Shown: positions 48,832-59,025, counted from the stretch's first letter. The stretch is 64,000 nt of DNA from Bordetella genomosp. 8 (GCF_002119685.1 NZ_CP021108.1:558001-622000); one strand, 5' to 3'. Notes: generated from the letters alone by a model not told the origin. Made by a program: numbers and translations.

Positions 48832-49569
48832 ATGACGACCACGTCCATGCCCGCCGAACTTCCCATGCGCCGACGGCCCCGCAGCCTGGCGCAGGAATTG
48901 GTCGACAGCCTGTCCAAGCGCATACGCGACGGTGAAATCCGCCCGGGCGACAAGCTGCCCACCGAATCGGAAATCATGCGCACGTTCGGTGTCAGCCGTA
49001 CGGTCGTGCGCGAGGCGCTGTCCCGGCTGCAGGCCTCGGGGCTGGTGGAAACCCACCATGGGGTCGGGACCTATGCGCTGAAACCGAATACCGGCGGCGA
49101 CTTTCGCGTCGATCCGGCGGACATCGCCACGGTGCGGGACATCCTGGTCATCCTGGAGCTGCGCATCTGCCTGGAAACGGAGGCGGCGGGCCTGGCGGCC
49201 CTGCGGCGCACGGAAGAGCAACTGGCGCAGATGCGGGAAGCCCTGGATCAATTCCGCGCCGCGCTGGCCCCCGGCGGAGACACGGTCACGCCGGATTTCC
49301 GCTTCCATCTGCTGATATCCCAGGCCACGGAAAACAAGTATTTCGCCGATCTGCTTTCGCACCTGGGAGCGGCGATCATTCCGCGCACGCGGATCAATTC
49401 CGCCAAGCTGGGCGATGAAGAGCGCGAGCCTTACCTGGCGCGGGTGAATCGGGAGCACGAGGATATCTACGAGGCCATCCGGCGCCAGGATCCCGAGTCC
49501 GCGCGCGCGGCGATGCGCACGCACTTGAGCAACAGCCGCGAAAGGCTGCGCCGCGCGCAGGACCGCTGA
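48832..49569 (+). CDS. GntR-family transcriptional regulator, FadR/FCD subgroup
   Basis: 245 residues from ATG 48832, with AGGGA upstream. An upstream in-frame start at 48757 lies before the predicted -10 and is rejected. Winged helix about 18-85: LAQELVDSLSKRIRDGEIRPGDKLPTESEIMRTFGVSRTVVREALSRLQASGLVETHHGVGTYAL. FCD effector domain (about 95-240) with the metal/ligand histidines in DFRFHLLISQATEN and the C-terminal REHEDIYEAIRRQD and MRTHLSNSRERL. It is divergent from udh-dctPQM and is presumably relieved by a hexuronate or aldarate. Regulators of this group control uronate and galactarate genes in Burkholderiales. Confidence 0.92.
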   Translation: MTTTSMPAELPMRRRPRSLAQELVDSLSKRIRDGEIRPGDKLPTESEIMRTFGVSRTVVREALSRLQASGLVETHHGVGTYALKPNTGGDFRVDPADIATVRDILVILELRICLETEAAGLAALRRTEEQLAQMREALDQFRAALAPGGDTVTPDFRFHLLISQATENKYFADLLSHLGAAIIPRTRINSAKLGDEEREPYLARVNREHEDIYEAIRRQDPESARAAMRTHLSNSRERLRRAQDR

Positions 49570-49624
49570 CAAGCGGCGGTCAGGTGTGGTGATGGGGCGG
49601 CGACTCGCCTTATCAGGTGCTTCC

Positions 49625-49641
49625 GTCATAGGATGTATGAC
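49625..49641. promoter_or_regulatory. Operator-like palindrome between convergent genes
   Basis: GTCATA-GGATG-TATGAC is a perfect 6-bp inverted repeat around 5 bases. It shares the half-site pattern GTCAT...ACAAC with the site upstream of the regulator. It lies 55 bases past the regulator stop and before the fahA 3' end, where no promoter is expected. The rest of 49570-49752 shows nothing else. Confidence 0.5.
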
Positions 49642-49752
49642 AACGTTGGCGGCACCGTCAGTACGCGTTACCGGACCGCGCGGGCGGGCCAGGTCGGGCA
49701 ACCCTATCTTGGCCCCATGGCCGGGCGCCCCTAGCCGGGCGCCCCCAATCAT

Positions 49753-51069
49753 TCACTCCAGCGAAGGCAGTACCCGCCCGACCGCGGCGCCCCATGACAG
49801 GCGCGGATAACCCGGTTTCACGCATTCGGCGCTGATTGCCACCTCATCCCCATCCTGCAGGAATGTGCGCGTCTCGCCCCAGGGCAGGTTGATGGGCGTC
49901 TTGCCGCCCTGGCTCAATTCCAGCAGCGATCCGGCCTGGTCCGGCTCCGGGCCGGACATCGTGCCCGTGCCCAGCATGTCGCCCGGCTGCAGGTTGCAGC
50001 CATTCACCGTGTGATGCGCCACCAGTTGCCCGATGCTCCAATAGGCATCGCGGAAATTGCTCCGCGCCAGCGTGGCACGCGGCGCGCCCTGTTCGCGCGA
50101 CTGCTCCGTACCCAGCTCGGTACGCAGGCGCACGTCGAAAGCGCCGCTGGCGCTGTTGTGCGCGGACGAAAGATAGGGCAGCGGTTGCGGTTCGCCCGCG
50201 CCGCGCTGGAAGGGCACGCGAAAAGGCGCCAGTGCTTCCAGCGTGACGATCCAGGGCGAAATCGTGCTGGCGAAATTCTTCGACAGGAAAGGTCCCAGCG
50301 GCTGGTATTCCCAGGCCTGCAGATCGCGCGCCGACCAGTCGTTCAGGATCGTCAGTCCGAATATGTAGTCTTCGGCATGCTCCAGCGTGACGCGCCGGCC
50401 CAGCGCATTGCCGGTGCCGATGAACACGCCCAGTTCCACTTCGTAGTCCAGCCGCGCACACGGCCCGAAGACGGGTGTGCCGCCCTCCTGCGTCGGCCGC
50501 GTCTGGCCGACCGGACGATGGAAGTGCTGCCCCACGCCGATGCTGGACGCGCGGCCGTGATAGCCGATGGGCACCCATTTGTAGTTCGGCAGCAGGGGAT
50601 TGTCCGGACGAAATTGGCGTCCGATCGCGGTGGCATGATGCACCGAAATATAGAAGTCGGTGTAGTCGCCGATGCGCGCCGGTACGGAAAATTCGGCATC
50701 GGCCTGCGCGACGAGCAGGGGCTCGATGCGTGCCTGCAGCGGCGAGCCCGCGCGCAGCGCGCGGGACAGGGCCAGGCGCAAGGCCGACCAGCAGGCGGCA
50801 TCCAGCGACATCAGGGCGTTCAGGTCCGGGCCCTGGCACGCCGCGAGCGCGCGGGCCGCGTCGCCGTCGAAGGGTTGCGCCTGGGCCAGCGCGGCCAGGT
50901 CCAGGATACGGTCGCCGATACCCGTGCCCGGCCGCCAGCTTTCCGTCGTGCCGGCGCGCCGGAATACGCAAAAGGGCAGGTTCTGGACGGGGAAACCCAG
51001 CGCGTCGTCGTTGGCGCTTTGCAGCCAGCTGCGCAGCGCGGGGTCGTGGGTTTCGTTCAGCTCGGTCAT
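49753..51069 (-). CDS. fahA: Fumarylacetoacetase
   Basis: 438 residues, as in the bacterial and eukaryotic enzyme. Signatures: the N-terminal SH3-like domain (FPVQNLPFCVFRR), DYTDFYISVHHATAIGRQFRPDNPLLPNYKWVPIGYHGRASS with the catalytic histidine and metal aspartate, LDYEVELGVFIG with metal-ligand glutamates, and DWSARDLQAWEYQPLGPFLSKNFASTISPW. It hydrolyses fumarylacetoacetate to fumarate and acetoacetate, the last step of tyrosine/homogentisate breakdown. It lies 54 bases after hmgA in the same leftward operon. Maleylacetoacetate isomerase is not present here. Confidence 0.97.
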   Translation of the reverse strand: MTELNETHDPALRSWLQSANDDALGFPVQNLPFCVFRRAGTTESWRPGTGIGDRILDLAALAQAQPFDGDAARALAACQGPDLNALMSLDAACWSALRLALSRALRAGSPLQARIEPLLVAQADAEFSVPARIGDYTDFYISVHHATAIGRQFRPDNPLLPNYKWVPIGYHGRASSIGVGQHFHRPVGQTRPTQEGGTPVFGPCARLDYEVELGVFIGTGNALGRRVTLEHAEDYIFGLTILNDWSARDLQAWEYQPLGPFLSKNFASTISPWIVTLEALAPFRVPFQRGAGEPQPLPYLSSAHNSASGAFDVRLRTELGTEQSREQGAPRATLARSNFRDAYWSIGQLVAHHTVNGCNLQPGDMLGTGTMSGPEPDQAGSLLELSQGGKTPINLPWGETRTFLQDGDEVAISAECVKPGYPRLSWGAAVGRVLPSLE

Positions 51070-51123
51070 GAGGGTGTTATCCGGGTGTAAGGGCTAAGCC
51101 CGTTGATTCGAAAGCCGCGGCCG

Positions 51124-52452
51124 TTATGGCCGCGCCGGGTCGAAATGCTTGCGCAGTCCCTGCCAGCAGTCATCGTAGCCGGACTGCAGTTCCGGCCACG
51201 CCAGCGCCGCTTCCGTCGGCCGTATCACGCGCCGCGTTTCGAACATGAAGGCCATCGTGTCGCGGATATAGTGCGGTTGGGACGTGTCCGCGTTGGACGC
51301 TTTTTCGAAGGTCTCCGCGTCGGGCCCATGCCCGCTCATGCGATTGTGCAGGCTGGCGCCGCCAGGCACGAAGCCTTCCGCCTTGGCATCGTAGACGCCT
51401 TGTATCAGGCCCATGAATTCACTCGCCACGTTGCGATGGAACCAGGGCGGCCGGAACGTATCTTCCATGACCAGGATGCGCGGCGGGAAAATCGCGAAGT
51501 CCATATTGGCCGTGCCCACGGTATCGGTGGGCGACGTCAGCACCGTGAAAATGGACGGATCCGGATGATCGAAGCTGATCGAACCGATGGTGTTGAAACG
51601 CCGCAGGTCGTATTTGTACGGCGCGTGATTGCCGTGCCAGGCCACCACGTCCAACGGCGAGTGGTCCAGCGGCGCCCGCCAGAAACCGCCTTCGAACTTG
51701 GCGACCAGTTCGAAATCGCCTTCCAGGTCCTCGTACCAGGCGACGGGCGTTTCGAAGTCGCGCACATTGGCCAGGCCGTTGGAGCCTATCGGGCCTTTTT
51801 CCGGCGGCCGCAGCGGCGCGCCGAAATTTTCCAGCAGGTAGCCGCGCGCCGTGCCGTCCGGCAGCGTGACGCGAAAGCGCGTGCCGCGCGGGATGACGGC
51901 GATTTCCAGCGGTGCGATTTCCATGCGGCCCAGCTCGGTATCCACCAGCAGGCGGCCGGCCTGCGGCACGATCAGCAGTTCGCCGTCGGCATCGTAGAAA
52001 TACCGCCCGCGCATCGGCGCATTGGCCGTGTACACATGGATGCCCACGCCGTTGTCCTCGTCGGGGCCGCCGTTGCCGCCTATCGTCGCGATGCCGTCGA
52101 TGAAGTCCGTGGGCGTCTGCGGAATCGGCCGCGCGCCCCATCGCAGGCGGTTGGGAGAAACCGGCTGGGCGCCGAAGCGGCTGACCCAGCCGCCCGCCTG
52201 CGCGCAGGCAATGAATGCACCCTGCCGCGCGGACGGCCGGATGCGATACAGCCAGCCGTGGCGGTTTTCCGCGCGCGGCGCCGTGAACGCCATGCCGGAA
52301 ACGTGCTCGGCGTACAGGCCGTAGGGACAGCGGATCGGCGAGTTCCTTCCCACCGGCAATGCGCCGGGCAGCGCTTCCGTGGCGAAGGTATTGCCGAAGC
52401 CGGTCATGTAGCGCAGGGCCGCGTCAGCGGCGGCAGCGGGCTGCGAGCTCAT
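51124..52452 (-). CDS. hmgA: Homogentisate 1,2-dioxygenase
   Basis: 442 residues, a bicupin of the usual length. Signatures: [39 protein letters not shown] at the N-terminus, [28 protein letters not shown], and the iron site region [17 protein letters not shown] and [20 protein letters not shown] with His and Glu ligands. It opens the ring of homogentisate to maleylacetoacetate using Fe2+ and O2. It is the first gene of hmgA-fahA and is divergent from a LysR gene. Confidence 0.98.
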   Translation of the reverse strand: MSSQPAAAADAALRYMTGFGNTFATEALPGALPVGRNSPIRCPYGLYAEHVSGMAFTAPRAENRHGWLYRIRPSARQGAFIACAQAGGWVSRFGAQPVSPNRLRWGARPIPQTPTDFIDGIATIGGNGGPDEDNGVGIHVYTANAPMRGRYFYDADGELLIVPQAGRLLVDTELGRMEIAPLEIAVIPRGTRFRVTLPDGTARGYLLENFGAPLRPPEKGPIGSNGLANVRDFETPVAWYEDLEGDFELVAKFEGGFWRAPLDHSPLDVVAWHGNHAPYKYDLRRFNTIGSISFDHPDPSIFTVLTSPTDTVGTANMDFAIFPPRILVMEDTFRPPWFHRNVASEFMGLIQGVYDAKAEGFVPGGASLHNRMSGHGPDAETFEKASNADTSQPHYIRDTMAFMFETRRVIRPTEAALAWPELQSGYDDCWQGLRKHFDPARP

Positions 52453-52505
52453 GGAATGTCTCCGTTCGTGTAGGTGGCCCGTTCAAGGGCATGGCGCGCC
52501 GGCAA

Positions 52506-52536
52506 GGGCGTCCGCAGGGGCGTCCGCAGGGGCGGC
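52506..52536. repeat. Twelve-base tandem repeat upstream of hmgA
   Basis: GGGCGTCCGCAG occurs twice head to tail (52506-52517, 52518-52529), plus a partial third copy. It lies in the 177-base divergent control region of hmgA and the LysR gene. The AT-rich stretch 52570-52620 beside it is the likely promoter and LysR-binding zone, with ATGAAT repeated, but no site can be fixed by eye. Confidence 0.7.
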
Positions 52537-52629
52537 ATGGCGATTTTCCCCCGACCCGGGGCCTTGCCGCTAGATGAATGGAAAAATGTAGGCCATAAGT
52601 TTCATGAATAATGGGGGATAATCGGCGCC

Positions 52630-53535
52630 ATGCCTGATCTGCGCGCCCTGGACCTGAACCTGCTCGTCGTCTTCCAATACCTGATGGAAGACCGCAATCT
52701 TTCTGCCGTCGCGCGGCGCCTGGGCATCACGCAACCGGCGGCCAGCAATGCCTTGCGCCGGCTGCGCGCCACCTTCGACGATGCGCTGTTCGTGCGCACC
52801 GCTCAGGGGATGTTGCCGACCCCCTATGCCCAGCATCTGGGCGGCGCGGTGGCGGAAGCGCTCAGCACGCTGGCCCATGCGCTGGAAGCCCCGCCGCGTT
52901 TCGATCCGGCAAGCAGCAGCCGGCGCTTCCGCGTGGCGATGACGGATGTCGGTGAAATCCACTTCATGCCCGCCCTGATGGAGCATTGCGCGCGTCAGGC
53001 GCCGGGGGTGCGGGTGGAGTCGGTGCGGCTGCAAGGCGCTGAGCTGCAGCGGGAAATGGACGCGGGCCGGGTCGATATGGCGCTGGGCGCCTTCCATGGC
53101 CTGGCTGGCGGCCTGTTGCAGCGGATGCTGTTTCGCCAGGGCTATGCGACGCTGTTCCGCCGGGGCCATCCCACCGCCCATGAAGGCATGGGCCTGAAGG
53201 CCTTTCGCGCCGAACGGCACCTGCTGGTGTCGCATGCGGCGCCCTATGGCCAGGTGAACCAGGCCCTGGAAAAAGCCGGTTTGGTGCTGGCAACCCACTT
53301 CAGCGTGCCGCATTTCACCGCGGTGCCGTACATCGTCAGCGCCACCGATCTGCTGGCGACAGTGCCGCGCAAGCTGGCTGACAGCGCCGCGTCGCGTTTC
53401 GGCCTGGGCATCCTGACGCCGCCCATCCGTGTCGCCGCGCTGCAAAGCAATCTATATTGGCACGCGCGCTTTCAACGCGATGGCGGCAACCAGTGGCTGC
53501 GCGCCTTGATCGTGGACAGCTTCGCGCAACGGTAG
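52630..53535 (+). CDS. LysR-family transcriptional regulator (NodD/PcpR-like), probable regulator of hmgA-fahA
   Basis: 301 residues. Winged helix about 3-65: LRALDLNLLVVFQYLMEDRNLSAVARRLGITQPAASNALRRLRATFDDALFVRTAQGMLPTPYA, the form of the NodD/NahR/SyrM branch of LysR proteins. The effector domain follows (FRVAMTDVGEIHFMPALMEH). It is divergent from hmgA with a shared region of 177 bases, so it very likely controls homogentisate catabolism. Activator or repressor mode is unknown. It has a convergent neighbour, mutM. Confidence 0.92.
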   Translation: MPDLRALDLNLLVVFQYLMEDRNLSAVARRLGITQPAASNALRRLRATFDDALFVRTAQGMLPTPYAQHLGGAVAEALSTLAHALEAPPRFDPASSSRRFRVAMTDVGEIHFMPALMEHCARQAPGVRVESVRLQGAELQREMDAGRVDMALGAFHGLAGGLLQRMLFRQGYATLFRRGHPTAHEGMGLKAFRAERHLLVSHAAPYGQVNQALEKAGLVLATHFSVPHFTAVPYIVSATDLLATVPRKLADSAASRFGLGILTPPIRVAALQSNLYWHARFQRDGGNQWLRALIVDSFAQR

Positions 53536-53607
53536 GGCCCGCCCGGGTGCTTGCCTTTCAATTGCCGCAAGCTTGCCTGCCGTGCCGACAGGCGGGCGGG
53601 CGGCGGT

Positions 53608-54435
53608 TCAGGCGCGCTGGCATTTGACGCAATAGTAGGTGGCGCGCTGGCCCTGCACGATGCGGCGGATCGCCGTTCCGCACACACGGCACGGCTGCCC
53701 GGCACGCTCGTAGACGGCGGCGTGGATATCGAAATAGCTGCCGGGCTCGCCGCCGGTGCCGACATAATCGCGCAGCGTGCTGCCCCCGGAATTCAAGGCG
53801 TCGGTCAGCGTCTGGCGGATGGCCTGCGCAAGGCGTTCGCATCGCGCCAGCGACAGCCGCCGTCCCGGTGCGGCTGGATGTATGCCCGCGCGGTACAGAC
53901 TTTCGGATGCGTAGATATTGCCTACGCCGACGACGGCTTCCCCAGCCAGCAGCAGTTGCTTGACCGGGGCCGCCCGGCCGCGGAACTGGTCGTGCAGCCA
54001 TTGGCCGCCAAAGCGCGGGTCGAAAGGTTCTATGCCTAGCCGCGCGAGCAGCGGATGGAACTCGACCGGTCCGGCGTCCGCGGGATGCCACAGCACCGCA
54101 CCAAAACGGCGCGGATCGTGCAGGCGCAGGGTCGCGTGCTCGAATATCCATTCCACGTGGTCGTGGCGGCGCGGCGCTTCGCCTTCCATCACCCGGCGCA
54201 GCGATCCCGACATGCCCAGGTGCACGATTTGCGTCCCGTGCTCGAAACGCAGCAACAGGTACTTGCCGCGGCGCCCGCATTCCAGGACGGTGCGGCCGGA
54301 TAATGTATCGGGAAGGTCGGCCGGGACAGGCCAGCGCAGGCGGGGTTCTCTTACGACCAGCTGGACAAGCGGCCGGCCTGTCATGACAGTCGCGATTCCC
54401 CGTCGAGTGGTCTCGACTTCGGGCAGTTCAGGCAT
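53608..54435 (-). CDS. mutM: Formamidopyrimidine-DNA glycosylase
   Basis: 275 residues. The protein begins [14 protein letters not shown], so after Met removal the catalytic Pro2 and Glu3 are in place. The helix-two-turn-helix (about 130-210) has [24 protein letters not shown], and the C-terminal zinc finger is [25 protein letters not shown]. Lesion recognition uses the GGST motif ([11 protein letters not shown]). It excises 8-oxoguanine and Fapy lesions from DNA. It is transcribed leftward, divergent from the TPR protein gene (59-base gap). Confidence 0.97.
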   Translation of the reverse strand: MPELPEVETTRRGIATVMTGRPLVQLVVREPRLRWPVPADLPDTLSGRTVLECGRRGKYLLLRFEHGTQIVHLGMSGSLRRVMEGEAPRRHDHVEWIFEHATLRLHDPRRFGAVLWHPADAGPVEFHPLLARLGIEPFDPRFGGQWLHDQFRGRAAPVKQLLLAGEAVVGVGNIYASESLYRAGIHPAAPGRRLSLARCERLAQAIRQTLTDALNSGGSTLRDYVGTGGEPGSYFDIHAAVYERAGQPCRVCGTAIRRIVQGQRATYYCVKCQRA

Positions 54436-54494
54436 CAGCCAGTGTAAGATGATCAGTTGCGTGTACAGATTGTGCCATTTATCGGACGGGACGC

Positions 54495-56315
54495 GTGAAG
54501 TCGTCGCATATGCATATCAAATATGGGTTCGCCGCGCTGATGCTGGCGCTGGCCGGCGCGTATTCCTTGCCGGCCCAGGCCGCGGAAAGGCATACCGCCG
54601 ACACCATCGCGCCCCGCGTGCAGCGGGCGCCTCGTCAGGAACCCGATGTCATCCGCTTGCGTGAAGGCCAACTGCCTTACGTGCGTCTGACTTCCGGCAT
54701 CCTGTACCGGATCCTCGCGTCGGAAATCGCCGCGCAGCGTGGCATGTACGGGACGGCCGCCTCGACCATGCTCGGCCTGGCCAACGACGTCGCCGACCCG
54801 CGCGTGGCGCGCCGCGCGCTGGAGTTCTATCTGGCCGGTGGCAACCTGAAGGGCGCGCTGGAAGCCGCCCGCGTCTGGTCGCGCCTGGCGCCCAACGATC
54901 CCGAAGCCGGCACTACTGAACTGGCCTTGGCCGCCGCGAATGGCCAGACCGCCGGCCTGGGCGAAGCGCTGCGCAAGCGCATCGACGCCGCCCCGGACAA
55001 GACCGCCGCGATCGCCCAATCCTTGGCGGTACTGGGCCGCATCAACGACCGCAAGACCGCGCTGGCCATCCTGGACCAGGCCCTGAGCCCGTCCGTGCGC
55101 AAGCTGCCTGCGGCGCATCTGGCCTTGGCTGATGTGGCACAGGCCGCCGGCGACAACGCGCGCGCCCTGCAGGAAGCGCAAGCGGCGCAGCAGGCCGATC
55201 CCAAGTCGGAAGCCGCCGCGCAACGCGTCCTGGAATACGGCATGAAAGTCGACCCGCGCCAGGCCACCGCCGACGCGCGCGCCTTCATCGCCAGGCACCC
55301 CGACGCCCGGCGCCTGCGGCTGATGCTGGCCAGCCAGCTGTCCGACATGGGCGATTACGACGGCGCCCTGGCGGAATTGCGCGCCATGTCGCGCCGGTCG
55401 CCGGAAGATTTCGACCTGATGTTCATGCAGGCGCAGCTGGCCTACAAGGCCGGGCGACTGGATGATGCCCGCGGATTCCTGGAACAGTATCTGGACGTGC
55501 AGAACCAGCGCCAGCGCGCGCTGATTCCCGGCACGTCGGACGCGCCCGGCGCGGCCGCCGATGCGCGCATCCTGCTGGCCCGGATCGCGGAAGACCAGGG
55601 CCGGTACAACGACGCCATCGCCGAACTGGGCAAGATCGACGATCCCGGCATGCGCTACCAGGCCCGCATGCGCCAGGCGACCCTGCGCGCCAAGCAGGGC
55701 AATGTCGATGCCGCCCTGAAGATGGTGGACCAGGCCAACCCCCAGGATGAGGAAGAGCGCGTCCTCGGCGTCCTGACCAAGGCCCAGATCCTGCGTGACG
55801 CCGACCGTACCGACCAGGCCGTTGCCTTGCTGTCGGGCGCCGACCGGGCCATACCGGATACGGTGGAAATCAAATACGAGCTGGCGATGCTGTACGAACG
55901 CCAGGACAAGATCGCCGACCTGGAGCGCCTGCTGCGGCAGGTGATCGCGCTGGATCCGGATCACGCCCATGCCTACAACGCCTTGGGCTATACGCTGGCC
56001 GACCACAATATGCGCCTGCCGGAAGCGCAGGAACTGATCACCCAGGCGCTGGACCTGTCGCCCGACGATCCCTACATCATGGACAGCATGGGCTGGGTGA
56101 AGTACCGCCTGGGCGATAACGCGGCCGCGCTGACCTATCTTCAGCGTGCCTACTCGCGGCGTCCGGAGCCGGAAATCGGCACCCACCTGGGCGAAGTCCT
56201 GTGGGCGCAGGGACGCAAGGACGAGGCGCGCGCGATCTTCGCCGCCGCCGCCCGCAAGGATCCGAACAACAAGACGCTGCGCGACACCCTCAAGCGCCTG
56301 GGAGTCTCGTTGTGA
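54495..56315 (+). CDS. Tetratricopeptide-repeat exported protein
   Basis: 606 residues from a GTG at 54495. An ATG at 54510 is an equally possible start and gives [12 protein letters not shown] signal peptide is followed by [14 protein letters not shown] (cleavage near residue 35). The rest is helical TPR solenoid: the C-terminal repeats [62 protein letters not shown] are clear TPRs. Proteins of this kind, encoded upstream of lolB in betaproteobacteria, are periplasmic scaffolds of unknown partner. The stop overlaps the lolB GTG start (GTGA). Confidence 0.88.
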   Translation: MKSSHMHIKYGFAALMLALAGAYSLPAQAAERHTADTIAPRVQRAPRQEPDVIRLREGQLPYVRLTSGILYRILASEIAAQRGMYGTAASTMLGLANDVADPRVARRALEFYLAGGNLKGALEAARVWSRLAPNDPEAGTTELALAAANGQTAGLGEALRKRIDAAPDKTAAIAQSLAVLGRINDRKTALAILDQALSPSVRKLPAAHLALADVAQAAGDNARALQEAQAAQQADPKSEAAAQRVLEYGMKVDPRQATADARAFIARHPDARRLRLMLASQLSDMGDYDGALAELRAMSRRSPEDFDLMFMQAQLAYKAGRLDDARGFLEQYLDVQNQRQRALIPGTSDAPGAAADARILLARIAEDQGRYNDAIAELGKIDDPGMRYQARMRQATLRAKQGNVDAALKMVDQANPQDEEERVLGVLTKAQILRDADRTDQAVALLSGADRAIPDTVEIKYELAMLYERQDKIADLERLLRQVIALDPDHAHAYNALGYTLADHNMRLPEAQELITQALDLSPDDPYIMDSMGWVKYRLGDNAAALTYLQRAYSRRPEPEIGTHLGEVLWAQGRKDEARAIFAAAARKDPNNKTLRDTLKRLGVSL

Positions 56316-56887
56316 TCCTGGCGCGTTGGCGCGCCGTCCTCGCGGCGGCGCTCTGCCTGCTATTGGCCGCCTGCGTGACGCCCGGCCGCATCGCCGGCAA
56401 GGGCGGCGCCACGGAATTCTCACGCGTCGGCCGCTTCGCGCTGACCGTCACCTACGACGATGGCAAGCAGGACGCGTTGCAGGGCGGCTTTTCCTGGCTG
56501 GACGACGGGCGGCGCTACGTCCTGGACCTGACCAATCCGCTGGGCTCGACGCAGGCGCGCGTGGAAGGCCAGCCGGGCATGGCGGTTCTCACCAAGTCCG
56601 ACGGTTCCCGCTTGCGGGCCGCCGACCCGGACGCGCTGGTGGCCGACGCGCTGGGCAGCAGCATTCCCGTTTCGGGCTTGCGCGACTGGCTGCGCGGACG
56701 CTTGCCGGATCAGCCGCCGGCGGCCCAGGTGCAGCGCGATGCGTCGCAGCGCCCGGCGTCTTTCGAGCAGGGGGGCTGGCAGGCCAGGCTGTCGCGCTAT
56801 GACGACATGGGACCACAGGTCCTGGTGCTGGAACGACGCGAACCGGATCGCCGCATCCTGCTGCGACTGGTCGTCGATCCTTCCTGA
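56312..56887 (+). CDS. lolB: Outer membrane lipoprotein receptor LolB
   Basis: 191 residues from GTG 56312 with GGGAG 7 bases upstream and a 4-base overlap with the TPR gene. The lipobox is CLLLAAC with C21. The mature part matches LolB: RFALTVTYDDGKQDALQGGFSWLDDGRRYVLDLTNPLGSTQARV, and SGLRDWLRGRLPDQ. LolB receives lipoproteins from LolA in the periplasm and inserts them into the outer membrane. It is followed by ispE after 3 bases, the usual betaproteobacterial order lolB-ispE. Confidence 0.92.
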   Translation: MILARWRAVLAAALCLLLAACVTPGRIAGKGGATEFSRVGRFALTVTYDDGKQDALQGGFSWLDDGRRYVLDLTNPLGSTQARVEGQPGMAVLTKSDGSRLRAADPDALVADALGSSIPVSGLRDWLRGRLPDQPPAAQVQRDASQRPASFEQGGWQARLSRYDDMGPQVLVLERREPDRRILLRLVVDPS

Positions 56888-56890
56888 GCC

Positions 56891-57835
56891 ATGAATCTCT
56901 ACGATGTCCCGGCGCCCGCCAAGCTCAATCTGTTCCTGCACATCGTCGGCCGCCGCGCCGACGGCTATCACCTGCTGCAGACGGTATTCCGCTTCATCGG
57001 CCTGGCCGACACGCTGAATTTCGAAGCACGCGCCGACGGCCAGGTGGCTCGCGTGGATCCGCTGCCGGGCGTCCCGGAAGACAGCGACCTGGCCGTGCGC
57101 GCCGCGCGCGCGTTGCAGGCGGCCACCGGCACGCGGCAGGGCGTGTCGATCGGGCTGGAAAAGCGCATTCCCATGGGCGGCGGCCTGGGCGGCGGATCGA
57201 GCGACGCCGCCAGCACGCTGATCGCCCTGAATCGCTTGTGGAATACGGGGCTGTCGCGCGCCGAGCTGATGCGCCTGGCGCTGCCGCTGGGGGCCGACGT
57301 GCCCGTCTTCATATTCGGCCAGTCGGCCTTCGCCGAAGGCATCGGCGACACCCTTACCGCCGTGCCGCTGCCCGAGCGGGCCTATGTCGTGGCCCAGCCC
57401 GATGCCAGCGTGCCGACGCCTCTCGTGTTTGGCGATCCCGATTTGACAAGGGATACCGCATGTATCACAATAGCGGACTTTCTTGCTTCGACTAATTCCG
57501 GTGCATTGCCTTCAACCGCAATGTTTGGCCGGAACGACATGGAGCCTGTGGTCTACAAGCGCTTCCCGGAAGTTTTCCGGGCCGCTGAATGGCTGGCAAG
57601 CTCGGATGTCGGGATCGTTGCGCGGATGTCGGGTTCCGGTGCGTGTCTATTCGCCGAATTCCTCGATATGCCCGCGGCGATTTTGGCGGAGCGGAAAATA
57701 GCCGCTACAATGCGCGACGCCGGTAAAATGGCGGATAAGTCGCAGGCAGTGCGTGAATCGCCTGTGCGGTTCCGGTTGGTGCAGGCGAGTCCTGGGTTGA
57801 TCGAGCATCCGTTGCGGCACTGGATTGCAAGCTAG
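56891..57835 (+). CDS. ispE: 4-(cytidine 5'-diphospho)-2-C-methyl-D-erythritol kinase
   Basis: 314 residues. GHMP kinase signatures: [26 protein letters not shown] with the catalytic lysine region, the ATP loop [17 protein letters not shown], and [23 protein letters not shown] with the general base Asp. A C-terminal [10 protein letters not shown] motif is also present. It phosphorylates CDP-methylerythritol in the non-mevalonate isoprenoid pathway. The C-terminal 25 residues extend past the typical end. The stop codon (57833-57835) directly abuts the first base of tRNA-Gln with no spacer. Confidence 0.97.
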   Translation: MNLYDVPAPAKLNLFLHIVGRRADGYHLLQTVFRFIGLADTLNFEARADGQVARVDPLPGVPEDSDLAVRAARALQAATGTRQGVSIGLEKRIPMGGGLGGGSSDAASTLIALNRLWNTGLSRAELMRLALPLGADVPVFIFGQSAFAEGIGDTLTAVPLPERAYVVAQPDASVPTPLVFGDPDLTRDTACITIADFLASTNSGALPSTAMFGRNDMEPVVYKRFPEVFRAAEWLASSDVGIVARMSGSGACLFAEFLDMPAAILAERKIAATMRDAGKMADKSQAVRESPVRFRLVQASPGLIEHPLRHWIAS

Positions 57836-57909
57836 TGGGGAGTCGCCAAGTTGGTTAAGGCACCGGATTTTGATTCCGGCATGCGAAGGTTCGAATCCTT
57901 CCTCCCCAG
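57836..57909 (+). tRNA. tRNA-Gln (anticodon TTG)
   Basis: A 74-base cloverleaf. Acceptor stem TGGGGAG / CTCCCCA with discriminator G909; the anticodon stem CCGGA / TCCGG carries loop TTTTGAT, giving anticodon TTG (Gln). T-arm GAAGG TTCGAAT CCTTC. CCC instead of CCA follows the discriminator, so the 3' CCA is not encoded. It begins at the base after the ispE stop and is probably processed from the ispE transcript. Confidence 0.97.
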
Positions 57910-57925
57910 CCCAACATATCTATAG

Positions 57926-57977
57926 AAAAAGCTGTTGAACACGCCCGCCTCGCCGGCCCAGGTTCAGCAGCTTTTTT
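57926..57977 (+). terminator. Terminator after tRNA-Gln
   Basis: AAAAAGCTGTTGAAC (57926-57940) pairs with GTTCAGCAGCTTTTTT (57962-57977) across a 21-base loop, and is followed by a T-rich end. It should end the TPR-lolB-ispE-tRNA transcript before prs. Confidence 0.8.
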
Positions 57978-58023
57978 GTTTGTCTTCGAAACGACTGTTC
58001 GAAACGAACTTAGCGTCTGCATC

Positions 58024-58974
58024 ATGACAAAAGAAAGTTTCATGATTTTCACCGGCACCGCGAATACGCGGCTGGCCGTCGACGTGGCCAATCATCTGGA
58101 CATGTCGCTGGGCAAGATGTCCGTCGGTCGCTTTTCCGACGGCGAAGTCATGGTGGAAATCAACGAGAACGTTCGCGGCAAGGATGTCTTCGTACTGCAG
58201 CCCACCTGTGCGCCGACGAATGACAACCTGATGGAAATCATGGTCATGGTGGATGCGCTGCGCCGCGCATCCGCCGGCCGCATCACCGCCGCCATCCCGT
58301 ATTTCGGCTATGCGCGCCAGGATCGCCGTCCGCGGTCCGCCCGCGTGGCCATCTCGGCCAAGGTCGTGGCCAATATGCTGCAGGTAGCGGGTGTTGACCG
58401 CGTGCTGACCATGGACCTGCATGCCGACCAGATCCAGGGTTTCTTCGATATCCCGGTGGACAATATCTACGCCGGTCCCATCCTGCTGGGCGATATCTGG
58501 CGCCGCAACTTCGCCAACTTGGTCGTCGTGTCCCCGGACATCGGCGGCGTGGTGCGGGCGCGCGCGCTGGCCAAGCAGCTGGAAGCCGACCTGGCCATCA
58601 TCGACAAGCGGCGCCCGCGCGCCAACGTGTCGGAAGTCATGAACATCATCGGCGAAGTCGACGGCCGCACCTGCATCATCATGGATGACATGGTCGATAC
58701 CGCCGGCACGCTGTGCAAGGCCGCCCAGGCGCTGAAAGAGCGCGGCGCCGGCGCGGTGTACGCCTATTGCACGCACCCCGTGCTGTCGGGCGGTGCCGTC
58801 GACCGCATCCAGGCGTCCGACCTGGACGAGCTGGTCGTCACGGACACCATTCCCTTGTCCGAGCATGCCCGCTCTGTCGGCAAGATCCGCCAGTTGTCGT
58901 GCGCCGGCCTGCTGGGCGAAACGATATTGCGTATTTCGAACGCGGAATCGGTCAGCTCGCTGTTCGCCGACTGA
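58024..58974 (+). CDS. prs: Ribose-phosphate pyrophosphokinase
   Basis: 316 residues from ATG 58024 ([18 protein letters not shown], the start in related genera; an upstream frame opening at 57976 crosses the terminator). Class I PRPP synthetase signatures: [54 protein letters not shown], the flexible loop and [19 protein letters not shown], and the PRPP-binding [13 protein letters not shown]. It makes PRPP from ribose-5-phosphate and ATP for nucleotides, His and Trp. The transcript ends at a terminator at 59026-59055. Confidence 0.97.
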   Translation: MTKESFMIFTGTANTRLAVDVANHLDMSLGKMSVGRFSDGEVMVEINENVRGKDVFVLQPTCAPTNDNLMEIMVMVDALRRASAGRITAAIPYFGYARQDRRPRSARVAISAKVVANMLQVAGVDRVLTMDLHADQIQGFFDIPVDNIYAGPILLGDIWRRNFANLVVVSPDIGGVVRARALAKQLEADLAIIDKRRPRANVSEVMNIIGEVDGRTCIIMDDMVDTAGTLCKAAQALKERGAGAVYAYCTHPVLSGGAVDRIQASDLDELVVTDTIPLSEHARSVGKIRQLSCAGLLGETILRISNAESVSSLFAD

Positions 58975-59025
58975 GCCCGCTTCCCGTCTTCTGCTTGCCC
59001 GCTGGTCGCGGCGGGGAAGCAAAGC

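Noticed and set aside
57836..57977. tRNA-Gln as integration site of a mobile element
   Set aside because: No integrase, no duplicated tRNA 3' end and no composition break were seen downstream; prs follows immediately.
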